Source: JAWLBY01 sp041687455 (GTDB taxonomy: Bacteria; Pseudomonadota; Gammaproteobacteria; Xanthomonadales; Xanthomonadaceae). From it: DNA of 64,000 nt. Position 1 is the stretch's first letter, and every line of letters begins with the position of its first letter. The notes beneath the pieces are model-generated. The model saw nothing but the letters and a program-made list of their open reading frames with translations, had not been told where the DNA came from and searched no databases. This document shows, piece by piece, positions 44,030 to 53,170 of this stretch. Position numbers and translations under genes: made by a program. The stretch is from NCBI GenBank assembly GCA_041687455.1, contig JAWLBY010000010.1, positions 1 through 64,000 of the forward strand, given 5' to 3'.

Positions 44030-44056
44030 GGCAAGGGCGTCCTCGCAGTATCGAGT

Positions 44057-45235
44057 CTAGTCGGCAGCCGCCGCGCGCCAGCGCAGGTCAAGCCAGACCG
44101 CACGATGATCGGTTGCCTGCAGCCAATCACTGCCGGGTTCGCCTGGCAGCGGCCAGAATACGCCGCTGTCGAGCAGTTCGAAGTGGCCCGACGGCAACAC
44201 GTAGTCGACTCGCAGATTGCCGGCCCGCGGGTTGAAGTCGCCGGTGTCCTCGGCCGGGTCGCCGCGCTGGGCGGTATTGGGGCCGCCCTTGCGTTCGGCC
44301 GATGCCACCGCGCCGGCACTGCGCGGCGCCGGGTGGCGCAGCACGCGCGGGTGTTCGAGCAGCAGGCGGATCACCGAATCGACGGTCTCGCCATCGACCG
44401 GGTCGGCGTTCTGGTCGCCGGCGATGACGAAGGCGGCATCCTGCGGCAGGCCGCCGGTCTGGCCGGCGTCGTCGACCAGCCAGTCGGCATCGGGCTGTGA
44501 CAGGTACTCGACCCAGAATCGGATTTCGTCATGGTTGCGCAGCCCGTTGCGATTTTCCGGGCCATCGAACACCGGCGGCGTCGGATGCGATACCAGCAGG
44601 TGCAGGCGGCCGGCCGGCGTGTCGATCGGCAGGTCCCAGTGGGCCTTCGACGACAACCGCAATTGCGACCAGACTTCGTCCGGATGGAACGGCCTGCCGT
44701 CGGGATGATGCGGCCGCCGCGCGCCGGGCAGCGCCGCCCAGCGGAACAGCCGGAAGCTGCGCATCGCGCTCGCGTCGATCGGATAACGCGACAGCACCAG
44801 CATGCCGTACTGGCCCGGGTGCCGGCCGTAGCCCCAGGCGTCCTCCGGGCTGTCGGTGCGGCCGTCGCCATCGAGATCGAGCCCGCTCGGCACGCCGGTG
44901 TTGACCGGGGCGAAATAACGGAACGGGAATGCGATCGGTGCCTGGTCGTGCTGTGGCTCGCCGAGGTAGTGCTCGACGAACAGCCGGGCCGCCTCGCCGG
45001 CCTCGTCGTAGTCGAATTCGTTGAGCAGGATCAGGTCGGGCTGCAGGTGCTGGATCGTCGCAGCGATCCGGCGCGCGTTGTCGTCGCCATTGCGCAGCCG
45101 CTCGATCAGCTTGCCGTGGTCGTCGTTCAGCGACGTGTTGAAGGTTGCGATCCGCATTCGGGGCGGCTCGCCGGCGGCGGGAAGCGCAACGGACAGCATC
45201 AGGACGGCGTACAGGGCGATCAGGCGGAGATTCAT
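44057..45235 (-). CDS. Exported endonuclease/exonuclease/phosphatase-family protein
   Basis: The 392-residue protein has a signal peptide (LIALYAVLMLSVALPAAG). The EEP fold is shown by MRIATFNTSLND at the start, LILLNEFDYD (metal-binding Glu), FVIAGDQNADP (Asp/Asn pair) and the C-terminal ATDHRAVWLDL (Asp-His). An insertion with DLDGDGRTDSPEDAWG looks calcium-binding. Substrates in this family range from nucleic acids to phospholipids, and the export signal argues for an extracytoplasmic role. It ends the leftward gene set that begins with mrfA. Confidence 0.82.
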   Translation of the reverse strand: MNLRLIALYAVLMLSVALPAAGEPPRMRIATFNTSLNDDHGKLIERLRNGDDNARRIAATIQHLQPDLILLNEFDYDEAGEAARLFVEHYLGEPQHDQAPIAFPFRYFAPVNTGVPSGLDLDGDGRTDSPEDAWGYGRHPGQYGMLVLSRYPIDASAMRSFRLFRWAALPGARRPHHPDGRPFHPDEVWSQLRLSSKAHWDLPIDTPAGRLHLLVSHPTPPVFDGPENRNGLRNHDEIRFWVEYLSQPDADWLVDDAGQTGGLPQDAAFVIAGDQNADPVDGETVDSVIRLLLEHPRVLRHPAPRSAGAVASAERKGGPNTAQRGDPAEDTGDFNPRAGNLRVDYVLPSGHFELLDSGVFWPLPGEPGSDWLQATDHRAVWLDLRWRAAAAD

Positions 45236-45261
45236 GCCGCGGATGATCGCACGGGACGTGT

Positions 45262-45981
45262 TCAATCCGGTGACAGCGCGGCAACCGGTTGCCAGCGCCC
45301 GTCGCGCAACTGTTCGGCCGGTCGGAAGCGCATCTTGTAGTCCATCTTGGGATGGCCAGGCAGCCAGAAGCCGAGATAGAGGAATTGCCGCTCGCTGCGC
45401 CGGGCCCAGTCGATCTGCTGCAGGATCGCTGCGGTACCGAGGCCGCGCGCGCTCAGGCCGGAATCGAAGAACGTGTAGACCGCCGACAGCGCGTCGGGCA
45501 CCGCATCGGTCACCGCCACCGCGACCAGCCGTCCGTCGAGCCGGGCCTCGAGGAATCGGGTCGGGCTCCACGCGCAGGCCAGGAACTGCTCGAAGTCGAA
45601 GCGTGACGCCTGATCCATGCCGCCGCCGGCATGGCGCGAGCCGAGGTAGTGCCGGTACAGCGCGAATCGTTCGTCCGAGTAGCCGGGCTCGCAGAGCTGC
45701 CAGTCGAGATCGGCGTTGGCGGCATGGCAGCGGCGCTGGCTGCGGTTCGGTCGGAACTCGGCGACCGGGATCCGCAGCGGCGTGCAGTCGCGGCACTGGC
45801 CACAGCGCGGGCGGTAGACATGGCCGCCGCTGCGGCGGAAGCCGAGCGCGAGCACGTCGCCGTACAGCGTCGGCAGCGACGGCTCGCGCGGATCGAGCAA
45901 CAGATCGCGAGCAAGCCGATCCGGCCAGTAGCCGCAGGCGTGCTCCTGGGTCTGGTAGAGGCGAATGCCGACCCCGTTCAT
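45262..45981 (-). CDS. bpt: Aspartate/glutamate leucyltransferase Bpt
   Basis: The 239-residue protein starts MNGVGIRLYQTQEHACGYWP. It contains the family cysteine cluster RPRCGQCRDCTPLRIPV near 58-74 and the C-terminal transferase motif LYLGFWLPGHPKMDYKMRF with FRPAEQL. Known Bpt enzymes move leucine from Leu-tRNA to proteins with N-terminal Asp or Glu, marking them for ClpS/ClpAP degradation. It lies 26 bp upstream of the nuclease-family gene and 67 bp downstream of the methyltransferase gene on the same strand. Confidence 0.93.
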   Translation of the reverse strand: MNGVGIRLYQTQEHACGYWPDRLARDLLLDPREPSLPTLYGDVLALGFRRSGGHVYRPRCGQCRDCTPLRIPVAEFRPNRSQRRCHAANADLDWQLCEPGYSDERFALYRHYLGSRHAGGGMDQASRFDFEQFLACAWSPTRFLEARLDGRLVAVAVTDAVPDALSAVYTFFDSGLSARGLGTAAILQQIDWARRSERQFLYLGFWLPGHPKMDYKMRFRPAEQLRDGRWQPVAALSPD

Positions 45982-46048
45982 GCCGGCATCCTAGCGTCTG
46001 GCCGGAGTCCGATCCGTGAACCGGGTCGGCCGCGAGCGCGTTGTGCGA

Positions 46049-46696
46049 TCAGCGCGATCGGCGGCGCAGCCGCAGGTAGACGAAGCGTTGCGAGCCGCCG
46101 GACGGAGTCCGGTGGGTTTCGTGCAGTTGCTGGACCGGTTCGAAGCCGGCGGCGAATTCGGTGGCCAGCGCGTCGGCCGAATAACGCACGACCGGCAGCC
46201 CGCTGCAGCTCTCGGGGCCGTCCTCGGCAAAGGTCGCGATGACGATCTGGCCGTCATCGGCCAGCGTCGTTTCGAGCTGCCGCCGGTAGGCTTGCCGTGC
46301 GGCCGGGTCGGTCAGGAAGTGGAACACGGCGCGATCGTGCCACAGCGCGTAGCGCGCGGGCGGCAATGCGATGGTGGTCACGTCGCCGACCCGCCAGTCG
46401 ACCGCGGCAGCGCGCGGGCCGAGCCGGGTGCGGCTGACAGACAGCGCGTCGTCGGCGATGTCGAGCACTGAAATCTGCCGGTAGCCGCGATCGAGCAGGT
46501 GATCGACCAGCACCGAGGCGCCGGCGCCGACGTCGATGATCGCGCGCTGGTGGTCGATCGCGGCGGCTTCGATCAGGTCGAGCGAGATACCCGGCTCGCG
46601 CTGGTACCACGAAACGGCATCGGACGGCTTGTCGCGATAGACCTGCTGCCAGTGCAGCGAGCGGTCGTGCCCGGTGGTGACCTCGGATGCGCTCAT
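46049..46696 (-). CDS. Class I SAM-dependent methyltransferase
   Basis: The 215-residue protein starts MSASEVTTGHDRSLHWQQVY. The SAM-binding motif I is AIIDVGAGASVLVDHLLDRG near 52-71, with ISVLDIADDALSVSRTR (acidic strand 2), WRVGDVTTI and RYALWHDRAVFHFL. The pattern WYQREPGISLDLI near the N-terminus is common in small-molecule methyltransferases of the thiopurine/tellurite class, but the substrate cannot be told. Its ATG overlaps the stop of mrfB (ATGA), making it the third coupled gene of that operon. Confidence 0.87.
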   Translation of the reverse strand: MSASEVTTGHDRSLHWQQVYRDKPSDAVSWYQREPGISLDLIEAAAIDHQRAIIDVGAGASVLVDHLLDRGYRQISVLDIADDALSVSRTRLGPRAAAVDWRVGDVTTIALPPARYALWHDRAVFHFLTDPAARQAYRRQLETTLADDGQIVIATFAEDGPESCSGLPVVRYSADALATEFAAGFEPVQQLHETHRTPSGGSQRFVYLRLRRRSR

Positions 46697-47673
46697 GTAC
46701 CTGCCGGATGACGGGATGCGTCCGTCCAGTGTAGTGCGCCTGCTTCGCCGGCGGGGGGCGGCGATTCGTGGTGCAGCAGGCACAGCAGCCGGGCCAGGCT
46801 GACGATGTCCTGGGCATTGTGCTGCAGCACCCGGCGCAGTCCGTGCGCACTGCCGCCGCGCAGGAACTGCAGCCAGGCCGCCGGTGCCTGGGCGCCGGGC
46901 AGGTCGTCTTCGCGCACGACCTGCAGCAGGTGTCGCTCGACGGTTGCGAGGCGGCAGTTCTCCCAGCAGCCGCGATAGCGCCGTCGCACCGGGTACAACA
47001 GGTCGACATGCGGCAGTCCGGCCAGCGGATTCGCGCGTCGCGCGAGCCGGAACCGGGTCGCCAGCAGCGGCGCGTCGTAGCAGCGGCCGTTGTAGCTGAC
47101 CAGCGCGCGGTGTGGCTCGAGCCAGCCGGCGAAGGTGTCGAGCATGGCCGGTTCGCCGGCCATCGCATCGAGGTAGAGCTGACGCAGGCGCAGCCGACCG
47201 TCGATCCAGTCGGCGGCACCGATCATGAACGCGCGCGTGCCGCTGCCACCGGCCAGTCCGGTCGTTTCGGTGTCGAAGCACAGCCACCGATCGCGCGCGA
47301 TCGGCGCGCCGTCGAAGCGCTCCGGCATGGTCGTCGCGGCCGGCAGTTCGCAGTCGATCCACTTTTCGACGCAGCGCAGTCCCGGTGCCAGCCGCTGTCC
47401 CGGCAGCTCGCGGTCGATCGACGTCAATGGCCTGGCGGGCGCTGACGCAGCCGGCTGCGCCGGCCGCCGCGCCAGCAGCCGGCGCAGCCGGTCGATTTCC
47501 GAGCGCGACGTGGCTCGGTCCGGCTCGACCGTCGACGCAGCGGATCCGGTCGTGATCTGCTGGGCCTCCGCTGGCGACGCGATGCGCGGCATGCCGCCGG
47601 TGCCCAGGCCGGCGCCGGACTGCCGCTGCAGCCGCGCCAGCTTCTCGATCAACGCGCTGCGGGTGGCACTCAT
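46693..47673 (-). CDS. mrfB: MrfB/YprB-like 3'-5' exonuclease
   Basis: The 326-residue protein has a disordered N-terminus (1-95) and a DnaQ-like RNase H-fold exonuclease domain (about 125-300). Catalytic acidic residues are seen in WLCFDTETTGLAGG (Asp, Glu), LVSYNGRCYDAPLL (Asp) and LQHNAQDIVSLARL (Asp). In Bacillus the helicase MrfA and exonuclease MrfB act together in repair of mitomycin C damage. Here the gene is coupled to the MrfA-like helicase by an ATGA overlap, which supports the same partnership. The name is by motif and neighbour. Confidence 0.82.
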   Translation of the reverse strand: MSATRSALIEKLARLQRQSGAGLGTGGMPRIASPAEAQQITTGSAASTVEPDRATSRSEIDRLRRLLARRPAQPAASAPARPLTSIDRELPGQRLAPGLRCVEKWIDCELPAATTMPERFDGAPIARDRWLCFDTETTGLAGGSGTRAFMIGAADWIDGRLRLRQLYLDAMAGEPAMLDTFAGWLEPHRALVSYNGRCYDAPLLATRFRLARRANPLAGLPHVDLLYPVRRRYRGCWENCRLATVERHLLQVVREDDLPGAQAPAAWLQFLRGGSAHGLRRVLQHNAQDIVSLARLLCLLHHESPPPAGEAGALHWTDASRHPAGT

Positions 47674-50066
47674 CCGTGCGCGGCCAGCAGGTCGAGCACG
47701 CGCGCCGCCGCCTGCCGTGCGCCGAGACCGTTCGCTTCGTCGGGCAGCCGGGCGCCGACACAGGCCGGGCAGCCCTGCGTGCAGTCGCAACGCGCGATCA
47801 GCTCGGCCGCTTCCTGCAGCAGCCGGGCCTGGCGGCCGAACAGCGGCTCGCTGAGGCCGATCCCGCCGGGGTAGTTGTCGTACAGGTAGACGGTCGGATC
47901 GAACCGCGATGCCTGCTCATCGGCCGGCGCGCCGGTGATGCCGCGCGGCCGGCCGCGGCCGTCGGGCTCGACGAACCAGGCGCCGTCGCCGCTGCCGACC
48001 GCGCGCTGCAGGTCGCGGTCTTCTGCCATCGCGGCGAGACTGGCCACGGTCTGCAGCGCCTGCGCGGCGCCGAGAAAGCCGTCCAGCGCGTCCTGTCGGG
48101 AGTCGAAGGCCTGCTCCAGCACTTCACCGGGCAACTGCCACCACAGTGCCGTCGTGTGCAGTTCCTGGTCCGGCAGCGTGACCGGGCCGTAACCGATGTT
48201 CTCGTGCGTGTAGTAGCGGATTTTCTTGTAGCCGGCGACGCGGCGGACCACGTGCACCTCGCCATGGTGGCAACTGCCGCGGCCGGCGCGAACACCGTCG
48301 AAACGATCGAGCACCTTCAGCTTCGTGTAATCGATCGCGTCGGTGTAGTAGTCGGCGTGCGTGCGGGTCACGAAGGCCTTGCGGCCTTCCCAGTCGAGCC
48401 GTTCGACCTGCCACGGCTGCGACTGGATCAGGTAGATCGCACCCTCGTACAGCGTCAGCGCGGCGCTCGAGTAGTCGACTTCGGCGAGGATTGTCTGCCG
48501 GCCCTCGGTGCGGTCGATCACCAGGAAATTGCCGTCGGCGACCGAACGCAGCGATACCGCATTGGCCGGGTAACTGTCGGCGATCCATTCGTGGCGGCCG
48601 TTCTCGACATGCAGCACGCCGGTCTCGGACAGCACGTCGAGGTAGGCCGACGGATCGATCGTGCCGAAACGTTCGCCGGCCAGGAACGGCAGCTCGAACG
48701 CCGCGCAGCGGACGTGGTCGAGCAGGATCAGCGGCTGGTCGGCGGCGATCCGGGCCTGCTCCGGCGGCGCGTCGCGGAAAAATTCCGGATGGTTGACGAC
48801 GTACTGGTCGAGCGCCTGGCTTCCGGCCACCAGCACGCCGAGCGACGGCCGGCCGCGTCGCCCGGCGCGGCCGAGCCGTTGCCAGCTCGCCGCGATCGAT
48901 CCCGGATAGCCGCACAGCACGACGACATCGAGCGCGCCGATGTCGACGCCGAGTTCCAGTGCCGACGTGCCGACCAGCCCGTCGATCCGGCCGGCACGCA
49001 TCAGCCGCTCGACCTCGCGCCGCTCGGTCGGCAGGTAGCCGCCGCGATAGGCGCGGATCCGAGCCGGCTTGCGCGGGTCGTGGTCGAACACGTCCTTCAG
49101 GTATTTCGTCAGCACCTCGACCAGCAGCCGGGTCTGCGCGAACACCAGCGTTTTCAGTCCGGCACGGATCGCCAGTCGTGCGATCCGGTTCGCCTGCGAC
49201 CGGGCCGAGGCGCGGATGCCGAGATCTCGGTTGACCACCGGCGGGTTCCACAGCAGCACATGGCGCTCGCCGCAGGGTGCGCCGGAACGGTCGATCAGTT
49301 CGACCGGCGATTCGATCAGCGCTTCGCCGTGTTCGCGTGCATTGCCGATCGTCGCCGAGCACAGAATGTACTGCGGTGTGCTGCCGTAGAAGGCGCAGAT
49401 CCGCTGCAGCCGGCGCAGCACGTTGGCGACGTGCGAGCCGAACACGCCGCGGTAGGTGTGGATCTCGTCGATCACGACGTAACGCAGGTTCTCGAAGAAC
49501 TGCGCCCACTTGGTGTGATGCGGCAGGATCGCCTGGTGCAGCATGTCCGGATTGCTGATCACCAGGTCGCCGTGCAGCCGGATCGCCTGCCGTGCATCGC
49601 CCGGCGTGTCGCCGTCGAAGGTGTGCGCGCGCAGCCCGAGGTCGCCGGCACGATTCAGTTCCAGCAGTTCGGCGAGCTGGTCCTGCGCCAGCGCCTTGGT
49701 CGGGAACAGATACAGGCTCTTGGCCCGCTGCTCGAGCGCAGCGGCGACCACCGGCAGCGTGTAGCACAGCGTCTTGCCCGATGCGGTCGGCGTCGCGACG
49801 ACCAGATTGCGACCGGCCCGTGCGGCCTGCCAGGCGGCGGCCTGGTGGCTGTACAGCCGTTCGATGCCGCGTTCGTGCAGCGCGCGCCGCAGGGCCGGCG
49901 GCAGGTCGTCCGGCAACGAGGCGAAGTCGCCGCTGCGGGCCGGCAATGCGAAGCTGGCGCAGATCCGGTCACGGTACTTGCGCTGCAGTCGTTGTTGCAG
50001 GGCATCGGCATCGATGCGGCCGGTCGGCGCCGGCGGTGGCGGAAACAGGGTCAAAGGCTGGGACAT
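47670..50066 (-). CDS. mrfA: MrfA/YprA-like DEAD-box helicase with DUF1998
   Basis: The 798-residue superfamily 2 helicase has the Q-like region IERLYSHQAAAWQAA, Walker A ATPTASGKT near 88-96, LFPTKALAQDQ, the box VVIDEIHTYRG near 186, ILCSATIGN, and the second RecA domain with LGRAGRRGRPSLGVL. The C-terminal DUF1998 domain has the four-cysteine cluster CDCTQGCPACVG near 755, which probably binds zinc. MrfA of Bacillus unwinds DNA during mitomycin lesion repair. It is the first gene of a leftward operon. Confidence 0.88.
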   Translation of the reverse strand: MSQPLTLFPPPPAPTGRIDADALQQRLQRKYRDRICASFALPARSGDFASLPDDLPPALRRALHERGIERLYSHQAAAWQAARAGRNLVVATPTASGKTLCYTLPVVAAALEQRAKSLYLFPTKALAQDQLAELLELNRAGDLGLRAHTFDGDTPGDARQAIRLHGDLVISNPDMLHQAILPHHTKWAQFFENLRYVVIDEIHTYRGVFGSHVANVLRRLQRICAFYGSTPQYILCSATIGNAREHGEALIESPVELIDRSGAPCGERHVLLWNPPVVNRDLGIRASARSQANRIARLAIRAGLKTLVFAQTRLLVEVLTKYLKDVFDHDPRKPARIRAYRGGYLPTERREVERLMRAGRIDGLVGTSALELGVDIGALDVVVLCGYPGSIAASWQRLGRAGRRGRPSLGVLVAGSQALDQYVVNHPEFFRDAPPEQARIAADQPLILLDHVRCAAFELPFLAGERFGTIDPSAYLDVLSETGVLHVENGRHEWIADSYPANAVSLRSVADGNFLVIDRTEGRQTILAEVDYSSAALTLYEGAIYLIQSQPWQVERLDWEGRKAFVTRTHADYYTDAIDYTKLKVLDRFDGVRAGRGSCHHGEVHVVRRVAGYKKIRYYTHENIGYGPVTLPDQELHTTALWWQLPGEVLEQAFDSRQDALDGFLGAAQALQTVASLAAMAEDRDLQRAVGSGDGAWFVEPDGRGRPRGITGAPADEQASRFDPTVYLYDNYPGGIGLSEPLFGRQARLLQEAAELIARCDCTQGCPACVGARLPDEANGLGARQAAARVLDLLAAHG

Positions 50067-50069
50067 GGG

Positions 50070-50125
50070 GCGGCTCCGTAGGAGCCGCGATCCGAACCTG
50101 CGGCCGTCTCAGCGGTTGAGACGGC
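50070..50125. repeat. Two hairpins in the mrfA - GumN divergent region
   Basis: gcggctcc / ggagccgc (50070-50088, loop gta) and gccgtctca / tgagacggc (50103-50125, loop gcggt) are perfect stems of 8 and 9 bp just upstream of mrfA. They resemble the dispersed repeats at 34480 and 57208. The 335-bp interval 50067-50401 otherwise shows no gene and must hold two divergent promoters. Confidence 0.6.
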
Positions 50126-50401
50126 GCCCGGTCGTCCGTATCCATCCGGCAGCCAGACGCCCTGCGTGCGACCGTGGCCGGTGTCGATGCCGTACTGCCG
50201 TTCCAGCTTCCGATGGTTGCGCCAGGAGTGCGGCTGGCTGCGGCAGAAACCAGTGCCACGCGGTCGCGCCCGGGCCGTTCGCCACGCCGCCGGTCGGACG
50301 CCATCGCCGAACCGTGAGCGCGATCGGATCAGTCCGCGTCGGGAACTTCTTCCCGGCGCCCGTGTTCTGTCGCTGGGTCCGCCTGATCGAGCCGAGGTCA
50401 C

Positions 50402-51397
50402 ATGCTGCGTCTGCCGGGGTTGCTCGCGTTGCTGCTGTGGGGTTCGACGACACTGGCGGCGGCGCCGCCGCCGGACGAGACACCGGTGCGGCTCGACACG
50501 ATGCTGGTTACCGGCATGCAGCCCGGGCCGGGCCTGTGGCGGGTCGAGAGCGACGACCGCGTGATGTGGATCCTCGGCACGCAGTCGCCGTTGCCGAAGC
50601 GGATGCAGTGGCGATCGGATGAGGTCGAAGCGCTGATCGCACGGTCACAGGAGCTGCTGACGGCGGGCTACGCCAACCTCACCACCGACGTCGGCATGGT
50701 CGGCGGGCTGTTCCTGTTGCCGTCGGCGCTGGCGGCGCGCAAGAACCCCGACGACAAGTCGCTCGCCGATATCGTCCCGGCGGAATTGCACGCCCGCTGG
50801 CGCGCGCTGAAGCGACGTTATCTCGGCAACCGCAAGAAGTACGAGCGCTGGCGTCCGCTGTTCGCGGCGACGAAGCTGTACGACGAGGCGATCGAGAAAT
50901 CGGGCCTGACCGGCTGGGGCACGATGTGGTCGACGATCGAGAAGGCCGCCAAGCGGCACAAGGTGCCGATCACGCGGCCGCGGATCGAACTGAAGATCAC
51001 CGATGCCCGGCAGACACTGAAGGATTTCCGAACCCGCGCGCTCGACGATCTGGCCTGCTTCGAGCTGACGATCGAGCGGCTCGAGACAGACATCGACGCC
51101 ATGCGGGCGCGCGCCAATGCGTGGGCGATCGGCGATCTCGAGGCGTTGCGCGAGCTGCCGCACCCGAACAACCGCGCAGCCTGTACGTCGGCGGTGCTGC
51201 AGACCGACCTGGCGAAGGCACAGGGTATCGATGACCTGCCGCGACAGATCGAGGCCGTCTGGCTGGAAGCGGCGGAAAAGGCGCTGGCGAACAATGCGCT
51301 GACGGTCGCGGTGCTGCCGATCGAATCGCTGCTGGCGCCGGACGGCCGTCTGGCGGCGCTGCGGGCGCGTGGCTACCGGGTGATCGATCCCGAGTGA
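50402..51397 (+). CDS. TraB/GumN-family exported protein
   Basis: The 331-residue protein has a signal peptide (MLRLPGLLALLLWGSTTLAAA). The family pattern is visible in PGLWRVESDDRVMWILGTQS, where the WILG-T segment replaces the common GT-H motif, LADIVPAELHARW and LTVAVLPIESLLAPDG. Relatives of GumN have no agreed activity; some are proposed metalloproteases of the TIKI type, but the expected GxxH is not present here, so catalysis is doubtful. It is monocistronic. Confidence 0.78.
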   Translation: MLRLPGLLALLLWGSTTLAAAPPPDETPVRLDTMLVTGMQPGPGLWRVESDDRVMWILGTQSPLPKRMQWRSDEVEALIARSQELLTAGYANLTTDVGMVGGLFLLPSALAARKNPDDKSLADIVPAELHARWRALKRRYLGNRKKYERWRPLFAATKLYDEAIEKSGLTGWGTMWSTIEKAAKRHKVPITRPRIELKITDARQTLKDFRTRALDDLACFELTIERLETDIDAMRARANAWAIGDLEALRELPHPNNRAACTSAVLQTDLAKAQGIDDLPRQIEAVWLEAAEKALANNALTVAVLPIESLLAPDGRLAALRARGYRVIDPE

Positions 51398-51439
51398 GCG
51401 GCGGCCGTCGACGTCCCGTACGTCCGCGACATTACCGAG

Positions 51440-51570
51440 CCGTCATCCCGGCCCTTCGACAGGCTCGGGACAGCTCGGCCTTTGGCCGCGCCACGATCCA
51501 TCCTGATTCTGCTTTCGGAGCAACGATCGCGCGAAAAGCCACATGGATCCCGGCTTTCGCCGGAATGGCG
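51440..51570. repeat. Diverged copies of the atcccgg intergenic repeat
   Basis: The sequence cgtcatcccggcccttcgac at 51441 and atggatcccggctttcgccg at 51543 are two inward-facing copies of the dispersed hairpin element seen intact at 44006 and 58513. They occupy the intergenic space between the convergent GumN-type and cyclic-nucleotide genes. Confidence 0.55.
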
Positions 51571-51669
51571 AGCAGGCAAGCGTCGGATGATCGAGTCGGC
51601 CGGTGCCAGCAGGTGCACTGCAGGGAGTGTCCAACGCCTGCCGCAGCCCGCAGGGAATCCGTCGCTGGT

Positions 51670-52125
51670 CTAGTCGACCAGATGCTCGGCCAGCACGCCG
51701 GAGGTCCGGCGTAGCCGCCGCGACAGCAGCCTCGCGATCGCGTGCATCAACTGGTAGGCCAGCGCCGCATGCTCGTCGGCCAGCCGCTCGAGGCTGTCCT
51801 GGCCGAGCGTCACCAGAACACAATCCTGTTCGGCGATGCAGGTCGCCGAGCGGCGTTCGTGATCGAGCAAGGCCATCTCGCCGATGATCCGGCCCGGCTG
51901 TTCGAACGACAGCAGGTGGCGGCCGTTCTCGCCGGTCTTGTAGACCGCGATGCGGCCCGACACCAGGATCAGCATGCAGGTGCCCGGATCGCCTTCGCGG
52001 AAGATCGCGTCACCGCCCGCCGCCTCGACCAGTGACAGGTAGCCGGCAATGGTCTCGAGCTGCGGGTAGCTGAAGCTGCGGAAGAACTCCAGGCCATCGA
52101 TCAGCTCGATCAGTGGGTGCGCCAT
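51670..52125 (-). CDS. Cyclic-nucleotide-binding domain protein without DNA-binding domain
   Basis: The 151-residue protein consists of one cNMP-binding beta barrel: FREGDPGTCMLILVSGRIAV, then GRIIGEMALLDHERRSATCI, which corresponds to the phosphate-binding cassette (GE-x-AL-x-x-x-x-RSA). The C-terminal helices (LAYQLMHAIARLLSRRLRR) end where a Crp-type winged helix would start, so it cannot bind DNA alone. It may be a cyclic-nucleotide-sensing partner protein. It is divergent from the SRPBCC gene, 233 bp between starts. Confidence 0.82.
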   Translation of the reverse strand: MAHPLIELIDGLEFFRSFSYPQLETIAGYLSLVEAAGGDAIFREGDPGTCMLILVSGRIAVYKTGENGRHLLSFEQPGRIIGEMALLDHERRSATCIAEQDCVLVTLGQDSLERLADEHAALAYQLMHAIARLLSRRLRRTSGVLAEHLVD

Positions 52126-52358
52126 GGCAGGTCCTCCGATTGCAGCGGTTGCTTCCGTTCTACACGCCCCGACAGCCGGCGCCAACCAAATGGTTGCGGT
52201 GGAACTTCTACACCCGAAGGAAGTGCTTGCCGCGGCGGTGGCGCGGCCGGCGCAGGTCGGCGCGGTCCGAGCACCGGCACGTCGATTGCTTCCGGCATGC
52301 CGACCGGTTCCGTCGCTGCGACGGAACGCCATTCACTGCGCCTGCCAGGAGTGCCGCC

Positions 52359-53132
52359 ATGACCAATTCCTACCGCCTCGAGTACCCGACGCGCCTCTCG
52401 CACCGCCGTGTCAACGTGTCGGATACGGAACGAATCGTGACCGGTATCGGCGGTCTGCTGCTGGCGGTTTCCGGTCTCCGGCACGGCGGTATCAGCGGTC
52501 TGCTCGGTGCGATCGCCGGCGGCGCGCTGGTCGCCCGCGCCACGACTGGTCACTGTCCTGCCTATGCGCGGCTCGGATCGAGCGCGTCCGAGCGCCGACT
52601 GGCCGAGCGCAGCGGCTGGCACACGGCGGCGGTGACGCGCGAGTCGATCGTGATCCGTCGCCCGCGCGAGGCGCTCTACGCATTCTGGCGCGATTTCCGC
52701 AATCTGAGCCGGGTGATGTCGCATGTCGAGCGGATCGACGTGCTCGACTCCCAGCGCTCGCACTGGGTGGCCAGCCTGCCGATGGGCAAGACCCTCGAGT
52801 GGGACAGCCGGATCACCGACGACCGACCGAACGAGCGGATCGCCTGGGAGTCGACCGAGAACGCCGAGCTGCACAACTCCGGTTGGGTCAGGTTCCGCGA
52901 CGCGCCGGACGGGCTCGGCACCGAGGTGCTGGTGCAGCTCGCCTACGAGCCACCCGGCGGTGAACTCGGACGCTCGCTGGTCAAGTTGTGGCCGGATGCA
53001 CCGGGCGCGCTGCTGAAGCACGATCTGAACGAACTGCGGCGCAGCATCGAGAGCGGCGAGCTTGCACTGGGCGAGCCCGGTGCCTTGCCGGGGGCGCGTG
53101 GCGACGATGCCGGGGCATCCCGGCCGCACTGA
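52359..53132 (+). CDS. Membrane-anchored SRPBCC-domain protein
   Basis: The 257-residue protein starts MTNSYRLEYPTRLSHRRVNV. Residues 25-75 form hydrophobic helices (RIVTGIGGLLLAVSGL; GLLGAIAGGALVARATTG) of the DUF2892 type, followed by CPAYARLG. Residues 95-240 are a START-like domain (VIRRPREALYAFWRDFRNLS; WVASLPMGKTLEWDSRI; TEVLVQLAYEPPGG). This two-part layout is common in proteobacteria and thought to concern stress or lipid binding; no function is established. The C-terminal tail is low complexity. Confidence 0.8.
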   Translation: MTNSYRLEYPTRLSHRRVNVSDTERIVTGIGGLLLAVSGLRHGGISGLLGAIAGGALVARATTGHCPAYARLGSSASERRLAERSGWHTAAVTRESIVIRRPREALYAFWRDFRNLSRVMSHVERIDVLDSQRSHWVASLPMGKTLEWDSRITDDRPNERIAWESTENAELHNSGWVRFRDAPDGLGTEVLVQLAYEPPGGELGRSLVKLWPDAPGALLKHDLNELRRSIESGELALGEPGALPGARGDDAGASRPH

Positions 53133-53170
53133 TCCGGGCGGCTGCTGCAGCGCCGGAGTGCCGAAGGCGT

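Noticed and set aside
47676..50081. 801-residue open frame opposite the mrfA-like helicase
   Set aside because: Exact shadow of the helicase gene with no motif or signal.
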